The notes: a model not told the origin generated them from the letters alone. 64,000 bases of DNA from Zunongwangia profunda SM-A87 (GCF_000023465.1 NC_014041.1:698501-762500), one strand, 5' to 3'. Positions 7,974-17,143 are shown, counted from the stretch's first letter. Translations and numbers: made by a program.

Positions 7974-9840
7974 TGATTAAGAAAGGTTCTCCACTATAGG
8001 GTTTTTCGTATTCGTCTTCTAAACTATTCTTAGGATCCATTATAAAATCTTCCAGATCTGTACGGGTGATTTTTCCTTTTAAATATTTTTCGATCATTAA
8101 GCTAGCAATTTTACCGCCGTAACGTCCGCCCCAGTATCCGTTTTCTACAAAAACTGCAATGGCAATTTTAGGGTTATCGACTGGCGCAAAGGCTACGAAA
8201 ATGGAGTGATCGGTAAGTTGCATTCTTTTACCGTTAACTCGAACAAAATTCTCTGCCGTTCCAGTTTTTCCGGCAATTTCAATGCCTTCAATCTGTAAAG
8301 AGCTCGCAGTACCGTTTTTATAAACCTGATGCATGCCTTCTACCACTGGTTCAAAATTTTCAGGATCAATAGTGGTATGATGTTTTTTAATAAATCTTTT
8401 GTCTTTTATGGGCTTGCCATCGATTTCTTTAATCATATGCGGAGTATAGTACCAGCCTCTATTCGCAATTGTAGCCGTCATGTTAGCAAGCTGAATAGGG
8501 GTTAATAATACTTCACCCTGGCCTATAGCATTAGATAATGTAGCGGTGGCATACCATCGGTAGGTTGGATAATCGTAAATTTTATTATAATATTCTGCAG
8601 TTGGAATTTTACCAGGTCGGCCTGTACTCAAATCGTTACCTAAATAATCGCCTAATCCAAAACTGCTTACATGTTTATTCCAGGCGTCCATGCCTTCTTG
8701 TGGAGTTGGATATTTCTCAATAATCTTTCGATATACCTGGGCAAAATAGGAATTGCAAGATTGGGCAATTCCCTGAGTCATGGCAAGCGGACTTGCATGA
8801 GAGTGGCAACCCATTTTGCGACCACGACCATAGCTATATCCATTATGACAGGAAAAAGTATCATCGGTATCCACAACGCCTTCCTGCAAGGCAATTAATG
8901 CATTCATGGTTTTAAATGGTGATCCTGGTGGATATTGGGCAAGGATACTACGATCGTAAAGAGGTCTGGCCGTAGAATCTAACCACATTTTACTAAAATT
9001 TGGCGATCTCTTTCTACCTACTAAATCCGCAGGATCGTAAGTAGGAGCGGTAACCATCGATAGGATTTCGCCTGATGAAGGTTCTATGGCGATAATACCG
9101 CCACGCTTGTTGGTCATCAGATATTCACCGTATGCCTGTAAATCTGAATCAACTGAAATAGTGATATCCTTACCGCGTTCTGGAAGGGTATCATAAATTC
9201 CGTCTTTGTAAGGTCCAATATCACGATTCAGTTTATCTTTCTGGATATATTTTACTCCTTTTATTCCACGTAGGGTATCTTCATAAACGCTTTCCACTCC
9301 TTTTCTGCCAATAAGGTCACCACTGGTATAGTAAGGATTGTTTTTAATTGTGGCAGGGCTAACTTCAGCAATAAAACCTAAAACATTGGCGCTATGATCT
9401 ACATGATAATCTCTTAAAGATCGTTTTTGAATATAAAAACCTTCGTAATTACGCATTTTTTCCTGTAAAAACGCATATTCACTTTTGGTAAGCTGGGGAA
9501 CAATTACTGAAGGTAAAAATGGAGAGTAAATTTTTGCCTTATCCAATCTGCGCTCTAATTCTTTACGCTCTATACTTACAATTTCACAAAGTTCTGTAGT
9601 GTCGAATGGTTTGAGATTACGGGGAATAACCATAACATCATAAGAGGGTTGGTTAGAAACCATAAGTTCACCATCACGATCGTAAATATATCCCCGCTGT
9701 GGATAATCATAAATAACCTTTACCGCATTATCATTTGATCTAACGGCAAAACTATCGTCTACAATTTGTAGGTAAAAAAGCCTGCCCAAAAAAATGAACC
9801 CGGTGGTAAGGATAATAATGTATAACAGAATTCTTCTCAT
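7945..9840 (-). CDS. mrdA: Penicillin-binding protein 2 (elongasome transpeptidase)
   Basis: This is a class B PBP that cross-links peptidoglycan during elongation. The 631-residue protein has an N-terminal signal anchor (residues 3-26), a dimerisation domain with the conserved YPQRGYIYDRDG and GRKGVESVYED segments, and a C-terminal transpeptidase. All three active-site motifs are present: SxxK as SPFK (Ser307, Lys310), SxN as SCN in AQSCNSYFAQ, and KTG in AGKTGTAENF. It overlaps mreD by 4 nt upstream and rodA by 29 nt downstream, as expected for a stoichiometric elongasome operon. Confidence 0.96.
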   Translation of the reverse strand: MRRILLYIIILTTGFIFLGRLFYLQIVDDSFAVRSNDNAVKVIYDYPQRGYIYDRDGELMVSNQPSYDVMVIPRNLKPFDTTELCEIVSIERKELERRLDKAKIYSPFLPSVIVPQLTKSEYAFLQEKMRNYEGFYIQKRSLRDYHVDHSANVLGFIAEVSPATIKNNPYYTSGDLIGRKGVESVYEDTLRGIKGVKYIQKDKLNRDIGPYKDGIYDTLPERGKDITISVDSDLQAYGEYLMTNKRGGIIAIEPSSGEILSMVTAPTYDPADLVGRKRSPNFSKMWLDSTARPLYDRSILAQYPPGSPFKTMNALIALQEGVVDTDDTFSCHNGYSYGRGRKMGCHSHASPLAMTQGIAQSCNSYFAQVYRKIIEKYPTPQEGMDAWNKHVSSFGLGDYLGNDLSTGRPGKIPTAEYYNKIYDYPTYRWYATATLSNAIGQGEVLLTPIQLANMTATIANRGWYYTPHMIKEIDGKPIKDKRFIKKHHTTIDPENFEPVVEGMHQVYKNGTASSLQIEGIEIAGKTGTAENFVRVNGKRMQLTDHSIFVAFAPVDNPKIAIAVFVENGYWGGRYGGKIASLMIEKYLKGKITRTDLEDFIMDPKNSLEDEYEKPYSGEPFLINDGKKNGWL

Positions 9841-10343
9841 CTATATTTTTTGCTGAAAAGTGCGATGCTTAATAAAATAACAATTACCGTAAATATACCT
9901 GAAAATAACGTCTTCTTAAGCACTAGTATTATATGACTAAAGCTAAACATTTCCAAAGAAAATAACACCAAATGATGAATGGCCACCATCAGCACTACAT
10001 AACTAATCCTCGCACCCAGAGGTGTAGCGGCTAAACGTAAGGTTTGATGGTCGTAACTTATTCCAAAAGAGAATCGAAGCAAATTGGGGCGTACAAAGGC
10101 GGCAACTAAGCAGGCAGCAGCATGAATTCCCCCGCTATCTTCAAAAATATCTACAGATAAGCCTAACAGAAAAGCCAATAATAAAAATAAGCTCTGGTTA
10201 GTGTTAAAGGGATAGAGCAGTAAAAATAAAATATAAAGATAGGGGTTTACATACCCCATAAAGTTGATGTTATTGAGTACCAGTACCTGAATCAATATCA
10301 GGCCTATAAAACGCAGAATATTAGATATAAGATTGCTATTCAT
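9837..10343 (-). CDS. mreD: Rod shape-determining protein MreD
   Basis: This is a 168-residue polytopic membrane protein with about five hydrophobic segments, including the landmark FLLGLSVDIFEDSGGIHAAA (around residues 58-77) typical of Bacteroidota MreD. MreD links MreB, MreC, RodA and PBP2 in the elongation complex. Its start overlaps mreC by 8 nt and its end overlaps mrdA by 4 nt. Sequence conservation in MreD is low, so position in the operon carries much of the evidence. Confidence 0.9.
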   Translation of the reverse strand: MNSNLISNILRFIGLILIQVLVLNNINFMGYVNPYLYILFLLLYPFNTNQSLFLLLAFLLGLSVDIFEDSGGIHAAACLVAAFVRPNLLRFSFGISYDHQTLRLAATPLGARISYVVLMVAIHHLVLFSLEMFSFSHIILVLKKTLFSGIFTVIVILLSIALFSKKYR

Positions 10344-11160
10344 CTTCCTCCTCTTTTTCTAAAGAAAGAATTTCTTCCTTATTTTTATTTTCAATAACAT
10401 ATACATAACCAATATTGGTCATGTCATTGAATAGCTTTACGTTAATTGTGAAATAACTCTCTGTATTATCCAGTTTAAAATCCTGTATTGTACCTATTAG
10501 TAATCCTTTTGGGAAAATTAAACTCTTACCACCGGTAATGATAGTGTCGCCTTTCGCAACGGGTGCCTGCTTAGGAACATCGGTAAGTTGCATAAGATTA
10601 GGATCTTTGCCATTCCAGGTTAAACTACCAAAATGATTCGACTTTTTAAGCTGCGCATTGATTTTGGACTGTGAATTTAAAATTGATATTGCCCGCGAGT
10701 AATTTGTATTCGTCCTGTCGATAATCCCAATAATACCTTTACTGGTAACAACGCCATTTTCAGCCGCGATACCTTCGTTCTCCCCTTTATCCAAAGTGAT
10801 GTAGTTATCTCTTTTAGAGAAATTATTATTAATGACATCAGCACTTCTAAATGTATAATCAGAAGTGAATGTAGTATCGGTATAATTCGGGATCGTATCT
10901 TTTCCGCTTAATTGCCTTATGATATTGCGAAGATTTTTATTTTCTTCTACCAAACGCTGGTTGTATTCATCTAAATAAAAGTAATCCTGAATGTTATTAT
11001 TCCAGGAATAAATCCCCCCGGTTACCCAATTGGCCGAGCTTATAAATTTACTTTTATGAAATGAATGAGTTTGTATCGTAAGGAAAATAGAAAACGCAAG
11101 CAATGCCAAGAACAGAATATTATTCTTGTTCCGAATCAGAAAATTGAATATTTGCTGCAT
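10336..11160 (-). CDS. mreC: Rod shape-determining protein MreC
   Basis: This 274-residue protein has a single N-terminal membrane anchor (about residues 12-30), a coiled-coil stretch rich in Asn/Glu/Lys (EYNQRLVEENKNLRNII), then the periplasmic beta-barrel domain with conserved NYITLDKGENEGI and GVVTSKGIIGII segments. MreC forms periplasmic filaments that activate PBP2-RodA. It follows mreB by 15 nt and ends in an acidic tail (EKEEEDE). Assignment is firm from domain layout and neighbours. Confidence 0.95.
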   Translation of the reverse strand: MQQIFNFLIRNKNNILFLALLAFSIFLTIQTHSFHKSKFISSANWVTGGIYSWNNNIQDYFYLDEYNQRLVEENKNLRNIIRQLSGKDTIPNYTDTTFTSDYTFRSADVINNNFSKRDNYITLDKGENEGIAAENGVVTSKGIIGIIDRTNTNYSRAISILNSQSKINAQLKKSNHFGSLTWNGKDPNLMQLTDVPKQAPVAKGDTIITGGKSLIFPKGLLIGTIQDFKLDNTESYFTINVKLFNDMTNIGYVYVIENKNKEEILSLEKEEEDE

Positions 11161-11175
11161 AAGCTATTGCGTCTC

Positions 11176-12204
11176 CTACTTTATCAATATTCCTTTGTAT
11201 CTATTTAGCGTTTTTAAAGTAATCCCCGTTCCTCTTACTACCGCTCTTAAAGGATCTTCAGCAATATAAACAGGAAGGTCTGTTTTAGTGGATAATCGTT
11301 TATCTAAACCTCTTAACATCGATCCTCCACCGGCTAGATAAATACCGGTATTATAAATATCGGCTGCCAGTTCTGGAGGGGTTTGTGATAAAGTTTCCAT
11401 TACCGCATCTTCAATTCGAAGAATAGATTTATCTAGAGCTTTTGCAATTTCACGATAGGAAATATTTACCTGCTTTGGCTTCCCTGTTAAAAGGTCACGC
11501 CCCTGTACGCTCATTTCGTCTGGTGGGACTTCTAAATCTTCAGTAGCCGCACCAATCTGAATTTTGATTTTTTCTGCTGTACGTTCTCCAACATACAGGT
11601 TATGTTGTGTACGCATATAATACACGATGTCGTTGGTAAACACATCTCCAGCGATTTTAATCGATTTGTCACAAACAATTCCGCCAAGAGCGATTACCGC
11701 AATCTCGGTAGTACCACCACCTATATCTACAATCATGTTCCCTTTAGGCTGCATGATGTCTACACCAATACCAATAGCAGCAGCCATAGGCTCGTGAATA
11801 AGGTATACTTCTTTACCGTTAACACGCTCGGCACTTTCTTTTACCGCTCGCATTTCTACTTCTGTAATTCCAGAAGGGATGCAAATTACCATTCTTAAGG
11901 CCGGCGTAAACATTTTACGTTTAAGCGCGGGAATTTCTTTAATAAACATGGTAAGCATCTTTTCACTGGCATCAAAATCGGCAATTACACCGTCTTTTAA
12001 AGGCCGAATGGTTTTGATATTCTCATGTGTCTTTCCCTGCATCATTGCCGCTTCTTTTCCTACAGCCGTAATCTTACCAGAGGTACGATCGCGGGCTACA
12101 ATCGAAGGGCTATCTACCACCACCTTATCATTATGAATAATAAGGGTGTTGGCAGTTCCTAAATCTATCGCTATTTCTTCAATGAGAAAATCAAAAAATC
12201 CCAT
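11176..12204 (-). CDS. mreB: Actin-like rod shape protein MreB
   Basis: MreB is a cytoplasmic actin homologue that polymerises under the membrane and orients cell-wall synthesis. At 342 residues it is of normal length. It has the phosphate-1 motif DLGTANTLI near residue 14, phosphate-2 VDIGGGTTEIAVI, and the adenosine motif AGGGSMLRGLD. The N-terminal MGFFDFLIEE is the usual membrane-contact region. It lies 39 nt downstream of purH and 15 nt upstream of mreC on the same strand, so it is probably transcribed with both. Confidence 0.97.
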   Translation of the reverse strand: MGFFDFLIEEIAIDLGTANTLIIHNDKVVVDSPSIVARDRTSGKITAVGKEAAMMQGKTHENIKTIRPLKDGVIADFDASEKMLTMFIKEIPALKRKMFTPALRMVICIPSGITEVEMRAVKESAERVNGKEVYLIHEPMAAAIGIGVDIMQPKGNMIVDIGGGTTEIAVIALGGIVCDKSIKIAGDVFTNDIVYYMRTQHNLYVGERTAEKIKIQIGAATEDLEVPPDEMSVQGRDLLTGKPKQVNISYREIAKALDKSILRIEDAVMETLSQTPPELAADIYNTGIYLAGGGSMLRGLDKRLSTKTDLPVYIAEDPLRAVVRGTGITLKTLNRYKGILIK

Positions 12205-12243
12205 AGGTTATTTTATGTATTGGTATATTGGTAAAGTATTCTA

Positions 12244-13776
12244 TTAATGTTTAAAATGGCGGGTTCCTGTCATTACCATTGCAATATCATGATCATTACA
12301 ATAATCGATACTTAACTGATCTTTTATAGAACCACCTGGCTGGATTACTGCCGTTATTCCTGCATTTCCTGCAATCTCTACGCAATCTGGAAATGGAAAA
12401 AAGGCATCACTTGCCATTACTGCTCCTTTAAGATCGAATTTAAAAGAACCTGCTTTTTCAATGCTCTGTCTTAAAGCGTCTACACGGGAGGTTTGTCCCG
12501 TTCCGCTAGAACAAAGTTGTTTGTTTTTTGCCAGAACAATAGTATTGGATTTTGTATGCTTACAAATTTTTGAAGCAAATAAAAGATCTTCAATTTCCTG
12601 TTCTGTAGGTTTATTAGTTGTTGCGTAAGATAAATCGTCTAAAACATCTGTTTTATTGTCTTTACCCTGAACTAAAACTCCATTTAGGCAGGTGCGAACC
12701 TGATTTTCCGGAAGTTCCGTTTCCTTTTGGATTAAAATGATCCGGTTTTTCTTTCCCTTTAGAATTTCTAAAGCTTCATCAGAAAAAGAAGGAGCGATTA
12801 CTACTTCACAAAATAAAGAATGAATTTCCTCCGCAGTAGCTTTATCAATCTCTGTGTTGGCAATTAAAATTCCGCCGAAAGCTGAAACAGGATCTCCTGC
12901 CAAAGCATCTACATATGCCTGTTTTATGGTCTCACGCTGTGCAAGTCCGCAGGCATTATTATGCTTTAAAATCGCAAAAGTAGGAGCTTCTCCTTTAAAT
13001 TCATTCATTAGGTTAACCGCGGCATCAACATCTAAAAGGTTGTTGTAAGATAACTCTTTTCCGTGGAGCTTATCAAACATGGCGTCAAAATCTCCAAAAA
13101 ATGTTCCTTTTTGATGCGGATTCTCACCATATCGTAAAGTTTTGCCTTCCTGAATGCTTTGTTTGAATGCAGGAATCTCCTCTGAAGTATTAAAATAATT
13201 GAAAATCGCAGTATCGTAGTGCGAAGAGATATTAAATGATTTTGCTGCGAAATTTTTACGTTGCGCTAAGCTTGTTTCTCCATTTCCTTCGTTTAGGATA
13301 TTTAAGAACTCGGCATAATCGTTTACAGAAGATACACAAAGTACATCTTTAAAATTTTTTGCGGCGGCCCTTATTAGAGAAATGCCGCCAATATCGATCT
13401 TTTCAATAATATCCTGCTCTGATGCGCCAGAGGCGACTGTTTTTTCAAAAGGATATAAATCTACGATAACAATGTCAATTTGCGGGATTTCATATTGAGC
13501 AATTTCTTGAACGTCACTATCGTTATCCTGGCGATTTAAAATTCCGCCAAAAACTTTTGGATGTAATGTTTTTACACGACCACCTAAAATAGAAGGATAA
13601 GAAGTTACGTCTTCTACAGGAACAACATCGATTCCCAGATCTTTAATAAATTGTTCTGTTCCTCCGGTAGAATAAATTGTGATTCCCAGTTCGTTAAGCT
13701 TTTTAACGATGGGCGCCAAACCATCTTTACTGAATACTGAAATTAAGGCAGATTTGGCTTGTTTTAAATTGCTCAT
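12244..13776 (-). CDS. purH: Bifunctional AICAR formyltransferase / IMP cyclohydrolase
   Basis: PurH performs the last two steps of purine synthesis, AICAR to FAICAR to IMP. The 510-residue protein has an N-terminal MGS-like cyclohydrolase domain (SVFSKDGLAPIVKKLNELG, STGGT, LGGRVKTLHPK) to about residue 150. The formyltransferase domain follows, with LRYGENPHQKG and LKHNNACG, the latter holding the catalytic Lys-His pair, and ends in VMASDAFFPFPD...IQPGGSIKD. The ATG at 13776 is preceded by a good -7 box at 13799-13806. It heads the mre operon, linking purine supply and wall genes on one transcript. Confidence 0.97.
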   Translation of the reverse strand: MSNLKQAKSALISVFSKDGLAPIVKKLNELGITIYSTGGTEQFIKDLGIDVVPVEDVTSYPSILGGRVKTLHPKVFGGILNRQDNDSDVQEIAQYEIPQIDIVIVDLYPFEKTVASGASEQDIIEKIDIGGISLIRAAAKNFKDVLCVSSVNDYAEFLNILNEGNGETSLAQRKNFAAKSFNISSHYDTAIFNYFNTSEEIPAFKQSIQEGKTLRYGENPHQKGTFFGDFDAMFDKLHGKELSYNNLLDVDAAVNLMNEFKGEAPTFAILKHNNACGLAQRETIKQAYVDALAGDPVSAFGGILIANTEIDKATAEEIHSLFCEVVIAPSFSDEALEILKGKKNRIILIQKETELPENQVRTCLNGVLVQGKDNKTDVLDDLSYATTNKPTEQEIEDLLFASKICKHTKSNTIVLAKNKQLCSSGTGQTSRVDALRQSIEKAGSFKFDLKGAVMASDAFFPFPDCVEIAGNAGITAVIQPGGSIKDQLSIDYCNDHDIAMVMTGTRHFKH

Positions 13777-13798
13777 TATGTTGTGTTTGTTAAGGAAG

Positions 13799-13806
13799 CA
13801 AAAGTA
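13799..13806 (-). promoter_or_regulatory. Predicted -7 box for purH operon
   Basis: On the minus strand this reads TACTTTTG, a perfect match to the Bacteroidota TAnnTTTG element, 22 nt upstream of the purH start. A -33 TTG at the usual 19-21 nt spacing was not clear. Confidence 0.55.
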
Positions 13807-13922
13807 AGTATTTAAGGGAAAAACTTAAAAGTGTTTTTGCTTATTTATAAATAAAATTTGTAACGAAATTTTAAGCTGTGCGTCATATAAACAATTCTGT
13901 GTAAAAAAGCAGCTGTTTTATT

Positions 13923-15176
13923 ATGCTTATATTTCTAAGAGTCCTTGGTGAGAGCTTTAATTTTGCGATTAATGCACTAAAAAATAATCTTTTACGTACT
14001 TTTTTATCCCTGCTAGGGGTAACTATAGGTATTTTCTCTATAATAGGGGTACTGGCGGCTGTAGATTCATTAAAGAATGAAATCTCTGGTTCTTTAAGTA
14101 GTCTGGATAATAGTACCACTATCGTAATGCGCTTTAATTTTGGGCCAACAGATATTCCACGGTGGAAATGGCAACAGTTTCCAGATGTTACTTACGACGA
14201 ATATCAATTTTTAAAACGTAATCTACCAGATGCCAAAGCAGTTACTTTTACTCAAAATGTACCTGCGGAAACTATAAAATATCAAGATGCCAGTAGTCTT
14301 GGTGTTAGTGTGCAAGCTGTTGGAAGCGAATATTATGATATCGAAGCTATCAATATTGAAGAGGGACGTTTTTTTAACGAATCTGAAGCTGCCAGCGGTT
14401 CACCTGTGATCGTAATGGGAAGCGAGATCGCCGAAAATCTTTTTGGAAGCATAGATCCGTTGGGCAAACAAGTGCGAATGTACGGTAGCAAATTTACCGT
14501 TATAGGATTACTTAAAAAAGAAGGTTCTTCTATGTTTGGCCCCAGTAAAGACGGTCAGGTTTTTATTCCGGTGAATGTCACCAGACGTATTTATGGTGAA
14601 AATAACAGAAATATTTTTCCTCAAATCTTATTAAAACCAGAAGCTGACGTTGATAATGCCGAATTTCTAGCGGTGTTAGAGCAGCGGTTAAGAAGTTTTC
14701 GCGGAATAAAACCGGGCGAAGTAAGCACCTTTTTTGTCAATCAGCTTAAAGGATTCACAGATATGATCGATAATATTACAGGCACCCTAAATATGATCGG
14801 ACTTGTAATTAGTGGGTTTTCTTTGCTAGTGGGTGGATTTGGGATTGCTAACATTATGTTTGTGAGTGTAAAAGAACGGACAAATCTTATCGGAATTCAA
14901 AAATCATTGGGTGCCAAGAATAAATTTATTCTCTTTCAATTTCTATTCGAAGCCATTATTCTGGCCATAATTGGTGGAGCCGCAGGTTTATTTTTTGTAT
15001 GGATAGCTACCATTATTGCGTCAAACTTTACCGGTGATTTTGATTTTATTCTTTCTTTCGGAAATATCATTTTAGGTACAACGGTCTCTGCATTGATCGG
15101 ATTGATCTCTGGGATAATTCCAGCAATTTCAGCTTCACGCCTGGATCCTGTTGAAGCGATAAGAACAGGGATGTAA
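13923..15176 (+). CDS. MacB/FtsX-type ABC transporter permease
   Basis: This is a 417-residue inner-membrane subunit of a MacB-like (type VII) ABC transporter. It has one membrane helix at about residues 20-45 (LLRTFLSLLGVTIGIFSIIG), a large periplasmic MacB_PCD domain at about 46-275, and then three helices in the FtsX domain. These include SVKERTNLIGIQKSLGAKN, the cytoplasmic coupling segment that contacts an ATPase. The C-terminus PAISASRLDPVEAIRTGM is typical. No ATPase or adaptor gene lies next to it, so the partner must be elsewhere. Such permeases move lipoproteins, peptides or signals; the substrate cannot be told. It is divergent from purH and ends before a region of short repeats. 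Confidence 0.9.
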   Translation: MLIFLRVLGESFNFAINALKNNLLRTFLSLLGVTIGIFSIIGVLAAVDSLKNEISGSLSSLDNSTTIVMRFNFGPTDIPRWKWQQFPDVTYDEYQFLKRNLPDAKAVTFTQNVPAETIKYQDASSLGVSVQAVGSEYYDIEAINIEEGRFFNESEAASGSPVIVMGSEIAENLFGSIDPLGKQVRMYGSKFTVIGLLKKEGSSMFGPSKDGQVFIPVNVTRRIYGENNRNIFPQILLKPEADVDNAEFLAVLEQRLRSFRGIKPGEVSTFFVNQLKGFTDMIDNITGTLNMIGLVISGFSLLVGGFGIANIMFVSVKERTNLIGIQKSLGAKNKFILFQFLFEAIILAIIGGAAGLFFVWIATIIASNFTGDFDFILSFGNIILGTTVSALIGLISGIIPAISASRLDPVEAIRTGM

Positions 15177-15243
15177 AAACTGTAGAAATTTAAAAGTTTT
15201 TAAAGTTTAGAAAGTAAAGTTTCGGTAGGATGCTTTGTTTTTA

Positions 15244-15278
15244 GAGACAAGAGACAAGAGACAAGAGACAAGAGACAA
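15244..15278. repeat. Five perfect tandem copies of GAGACAA
   Basis: The heptamer GAGACAA repeats five times without change, followed by the degenerate GAGAAAT. It lies in the 259-nt spacer between the permease and the GAF gene. Copy number could vary by slippage. Confidence 0.95.
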
Positions 15279-15325
15279 GAGAAATAAGACTGTTCTAGTT
15301 TGTTATTTTATTTTGTTGCAATTAT

Positions 15326-15374
15326 AAAAAAAACTCATAATCCAGATAATGATATCGGATTATGAGGTTTTTTT
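15326..15374. terminator. Bidirectional terminator between permease and GAF gene
   Basis: A 10-bp stem CTCATAATCC/GGATTATGAG (15334-15343 and 15357-15366) is flanked by A-runs on the left and T-runs on the right. It can stop transcripts from both converging genes. Confidence 0.75.
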
Positions 15375-15388
15375 ATTCATGTATTTTA

Positions 15389-15432
15389 CTGCCTACTGCC
15401 TACTGCGACTGCCAACTGCGCACTGCCAACTG
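15389..15432. repeat. Degenerate heptamer repeat, CTGNNNA type
   Basis: Successive units read CTGCCTA, CTGCCTA, CTGCGA, CTGCCAA, CTGCGCA, CTGCCAA and a final CTGG. The period is 7 nt apart from one 6-nt unit. The array ends 4 nt before the stop of the GAF gene. A similar array precedes tRNA-Ala at 62639-62673. Confidence 0.85.
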
Positions 15433-15435
15433 GAC

Positions 15436-15894
15436 TTACTCCAGTATTTCAGCAACTTTTTCATTTACAAATTCAAGAAAACGCTCGTCTTCTTTAGAGA
15501 AAGGATCTGGTGTATGAGAGTCAATATCAATCTGACCAATATTTTCACCATTTACAAATAGTGGGACTACAATTTCAGCTTTTACATGGATGCTACAGGC
15601 AATATAATTGTTCTGTGCTTTCACATCGGGAACTACAAAATTCTCATTAGAAATGGCTACCTGTCCGCAAATTCCTTTTCCAAAAGGAATAATGTCATGA
15701 TCGGTAGGTTCACCGGCAAAAGAACGAAGTTTTAATTCCTCTTTATCGCCATTTTTAAAATAAAATCCAACCCAATCGTAGTAAGGGATTGTTTCCATTA
15801 ATAATTCGCAAACCTGTGTTAATCGATGATCTACCGATAATTCTTTGGTATTTAGAATGTCTTCAACCTGTGGTCTTAATTTATCAAATGGCAT
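15436..15894 (-). CDS. GAF-domain protein, free Met-(R)-sulfoxide reductase-like
   Basis: This is a 152-residue cytoplasmic protein made of one GAF domain. The segments MLETIPYYDWVGFYF-like near residue 35, IPFGKGICGQVA (Cys near residue 76) and NNYIACSIHVKAEIVVPL (Cys near residue 100) match the fRMsr family, which reduces free methionine-R-sulfoxide. The enzyme normally uses three cysteines. The one expected ten residues before the GICG Cys is a His here (TDHDIIPF), so activity could be altered or absent. It is divergent from xrtF and converges on the MacB-like permease across two repeat arrays and a terminator. The GAF fold is certain; the enzymatic role is inferred. Confidence 0.85.
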   Translation of the reverse strand: MPFDKLRPQVEDILNTKELSVDHRLTQVCELLMETIPYYDWVGFYFKNGDKEELKLRSFAGEPTDHDIIPFGKGICGQVAISNENFVVPDVKAQNNYIACSIHVKAEIVVPLFVNGENIGQIDIDSHTPDPFSKEDERFLEFVNEKVAEILE

Positions 15895-15911
15895 AACATA
15901 TAATTTTTGGG

Positions 15912-15919
15912 CAAAAGTA
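15912..15919 (-). promoter_or_regulatory. Predicted -7 box for GAF gene
   Basis: TACTTTTG on the minus strand, 17 nt upstream of the ATG at 15894, identical to the purH -7 box. No clear -33 TTG was seen. Confidence 0.5.
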
Positions 15920-15952
15920 TTTAAAATCTAAGTGCTGTTACAGGCTTTTGTC

Positions 15953-15960
15953 TAAATTTG
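15953..15960 (+). promoter_or_regulatory. Predicted -7 box for xrtF
   Basis: TAAATTTG matches TAnnTTTG and lies 16 nt upstream of the TTG start of xrtF, predicting a short 5' leader of about 10 nt. No clear -33 element was found. Confidence 0.45.
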
Positions 15961-15976
15961 TTGAAACTCTTTACAA

Positions 15977-16537
15977 TTGTTTCAGCTTTTTAAAAAATAT
16001 AGCGTTGTTATTCGGTTTGTTGCCGTATTTCTGGGGAGCTATTTTTTGCTTTCTGTGCTTTATAATGCCTATTTAATTTTTTCTGAGACACGAACTAAAT
16101 TTTATCCCGATTTTTTTACCAATATCGTGAGTAGGCAAAGTGCTGCAATAATGGAATTTTTAGGATATTCTATAAAATTGCAAGCTCATCAAACCCAAAA
16201 TGCCGTACAGGTTTTTATTGAAGACACCTTATTGGTTCGAGTGGTTGAAGGCTGTAACAGTATTAGTGTGATTATTCTTTTTACTTCTTTTATACTGTCT
16301 TTTTTCGCAAAGAAGCGAACCACTTTTTTTTATATTTTGGCAGGAAGCGTATTTATTTATGCGATGAACTTAATTCGTATAGCCTTGCTTACCATTGCGA
16401 TATATAAATATCCTGAATATACCTCTTTAATGCATGATATTGTTTTTCCACTAATAATTTATGGGACGGTAATAATATTATGGGTTTTTTGGGTTCGAGT
16501 GTATGCAAATTTAGAAAAGAATGAAAGCCAGGTATAG
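15977..16537 (+). CDS. xrtF: Exosortase family protein XrtF
   Basis: XrtF is an integral-membrane cysteine transpeptidase-like enzyme that is thought to cut C-terminal sorting tails of exported proteins. The 186-residue protein has about five hydrophobic segments and the exosortase triad: Cys93 in VVEGCNSIS, Arg134 in NLIRIALL and His153 in LMHDIVFP. The start is TTG; no in-frame ATG lies upstream without a stop, and the N-terminus MFQLFKKYSVVIRF is a plausible charged lead into the first helix. Its 3' end overlaps the next gene by 17 nt. No protein in this window shows an obvious exosortase sorting tail, so targets must be elsewhere. Confidence 0.93.
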   Translation: MFQLFKKYSVVIRFVAVFLGSYFLLSVLYNAYLIFSETRTKFYPDFFTNIVSRQSAAIMEFLGYSIKLQAHQTQNAVQVFIEDTLLVRVVEGCNSISVIILFTSFILSFFAKKRTTFFYILAGSVFIYAMNLIRIALLTIAIYKYPEYTSLMHDIVFPLIIYGTVIILWVFWVRVYANLEKNESQV

Positions 16538-16973
16538 AATTGTATTCATTGGGATGCTCGTGATCGTGCTAGCAGTTATTCGGTTTTATGAAAGCAGTCT
16601 TTTTTACGATCCTCTCATCAATTTTTTTAAATCTTCAGATTATCTAAATGATAAAATCCCAGCCTTTAAAGCTGGATTATTGATCCTGAATACCATTTTT
16701 AGATATATATTAAATAGTATAATTTCAATTGGCATCATAGCCATAGCTTTTATAGATCGTAATATTGTAAAGTTTTCAGCAGTATTATTTTTTATCCTAT
16801 TAATTCTTGCTGGCAGCGTTTTTACTTATCTTATTTTTACTATAGAAAATGAACATTTTCTTGCCCTGTTTTATGTAAGACGCTTTTTAATTCATCCTAT
16901 ATTTATTTTGGTGCTTTTACCGGCCTTTTATTATTACCGAATAAACAATCAAAATATAAAAAATAGAAATTGA
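16521..16973 (+). CDS. Exosortase F system-associated membrane protein
   Basis: This 150-residue protein has about four membrane helices (near residues 5-20, 50-70, 75-102 and 120-138). It contains the conserved-looking YESSLFYDPLINFFK near the start and FYVRRFLIHPIF near the end. The layout and the 17-nt overlap with xrtF match the small partner found next to XrtF in flavobacteria. Its biochemical role is unknown; it may help assemble or position the exosortase or act on its substrate. Translation is probably coupled to xrtF. Confidence 0.88.
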   Translation: MKARYRIVFIGMLVIVLAVIRFYESSLFYDPLINFFKSSDYLNDKIPAFKAGLLILNTIFRYILNSIISIGIIAIAFIDRNIVKFSAVLFFILLILAGSVFTYLIFTIENEHFLALFYVRRFLIHPIFILVLLPAFYYYRINNQNIKNRN

Positions 16974-17143
16974 AAGATTTTCCCTGAATTTTGAAATTCT
17001 ATTTCTCTATTTCCTGTTATTTTTGATCGATAATCGAGTCTAAATATTCTAGTGCGGTCCTGATAGCGGTTAGAATATCTGTATGTTCGAATTAAAACAA
17101 GTGGTTATTGCGCTTGTGCTAAGGTAGTTTACTTATTATATTG

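Noticed and set aside
15389..15432. CRISPR array
   Set aside because: The 7-nt repeat units have no spacers of normal length and there are no cas genes.
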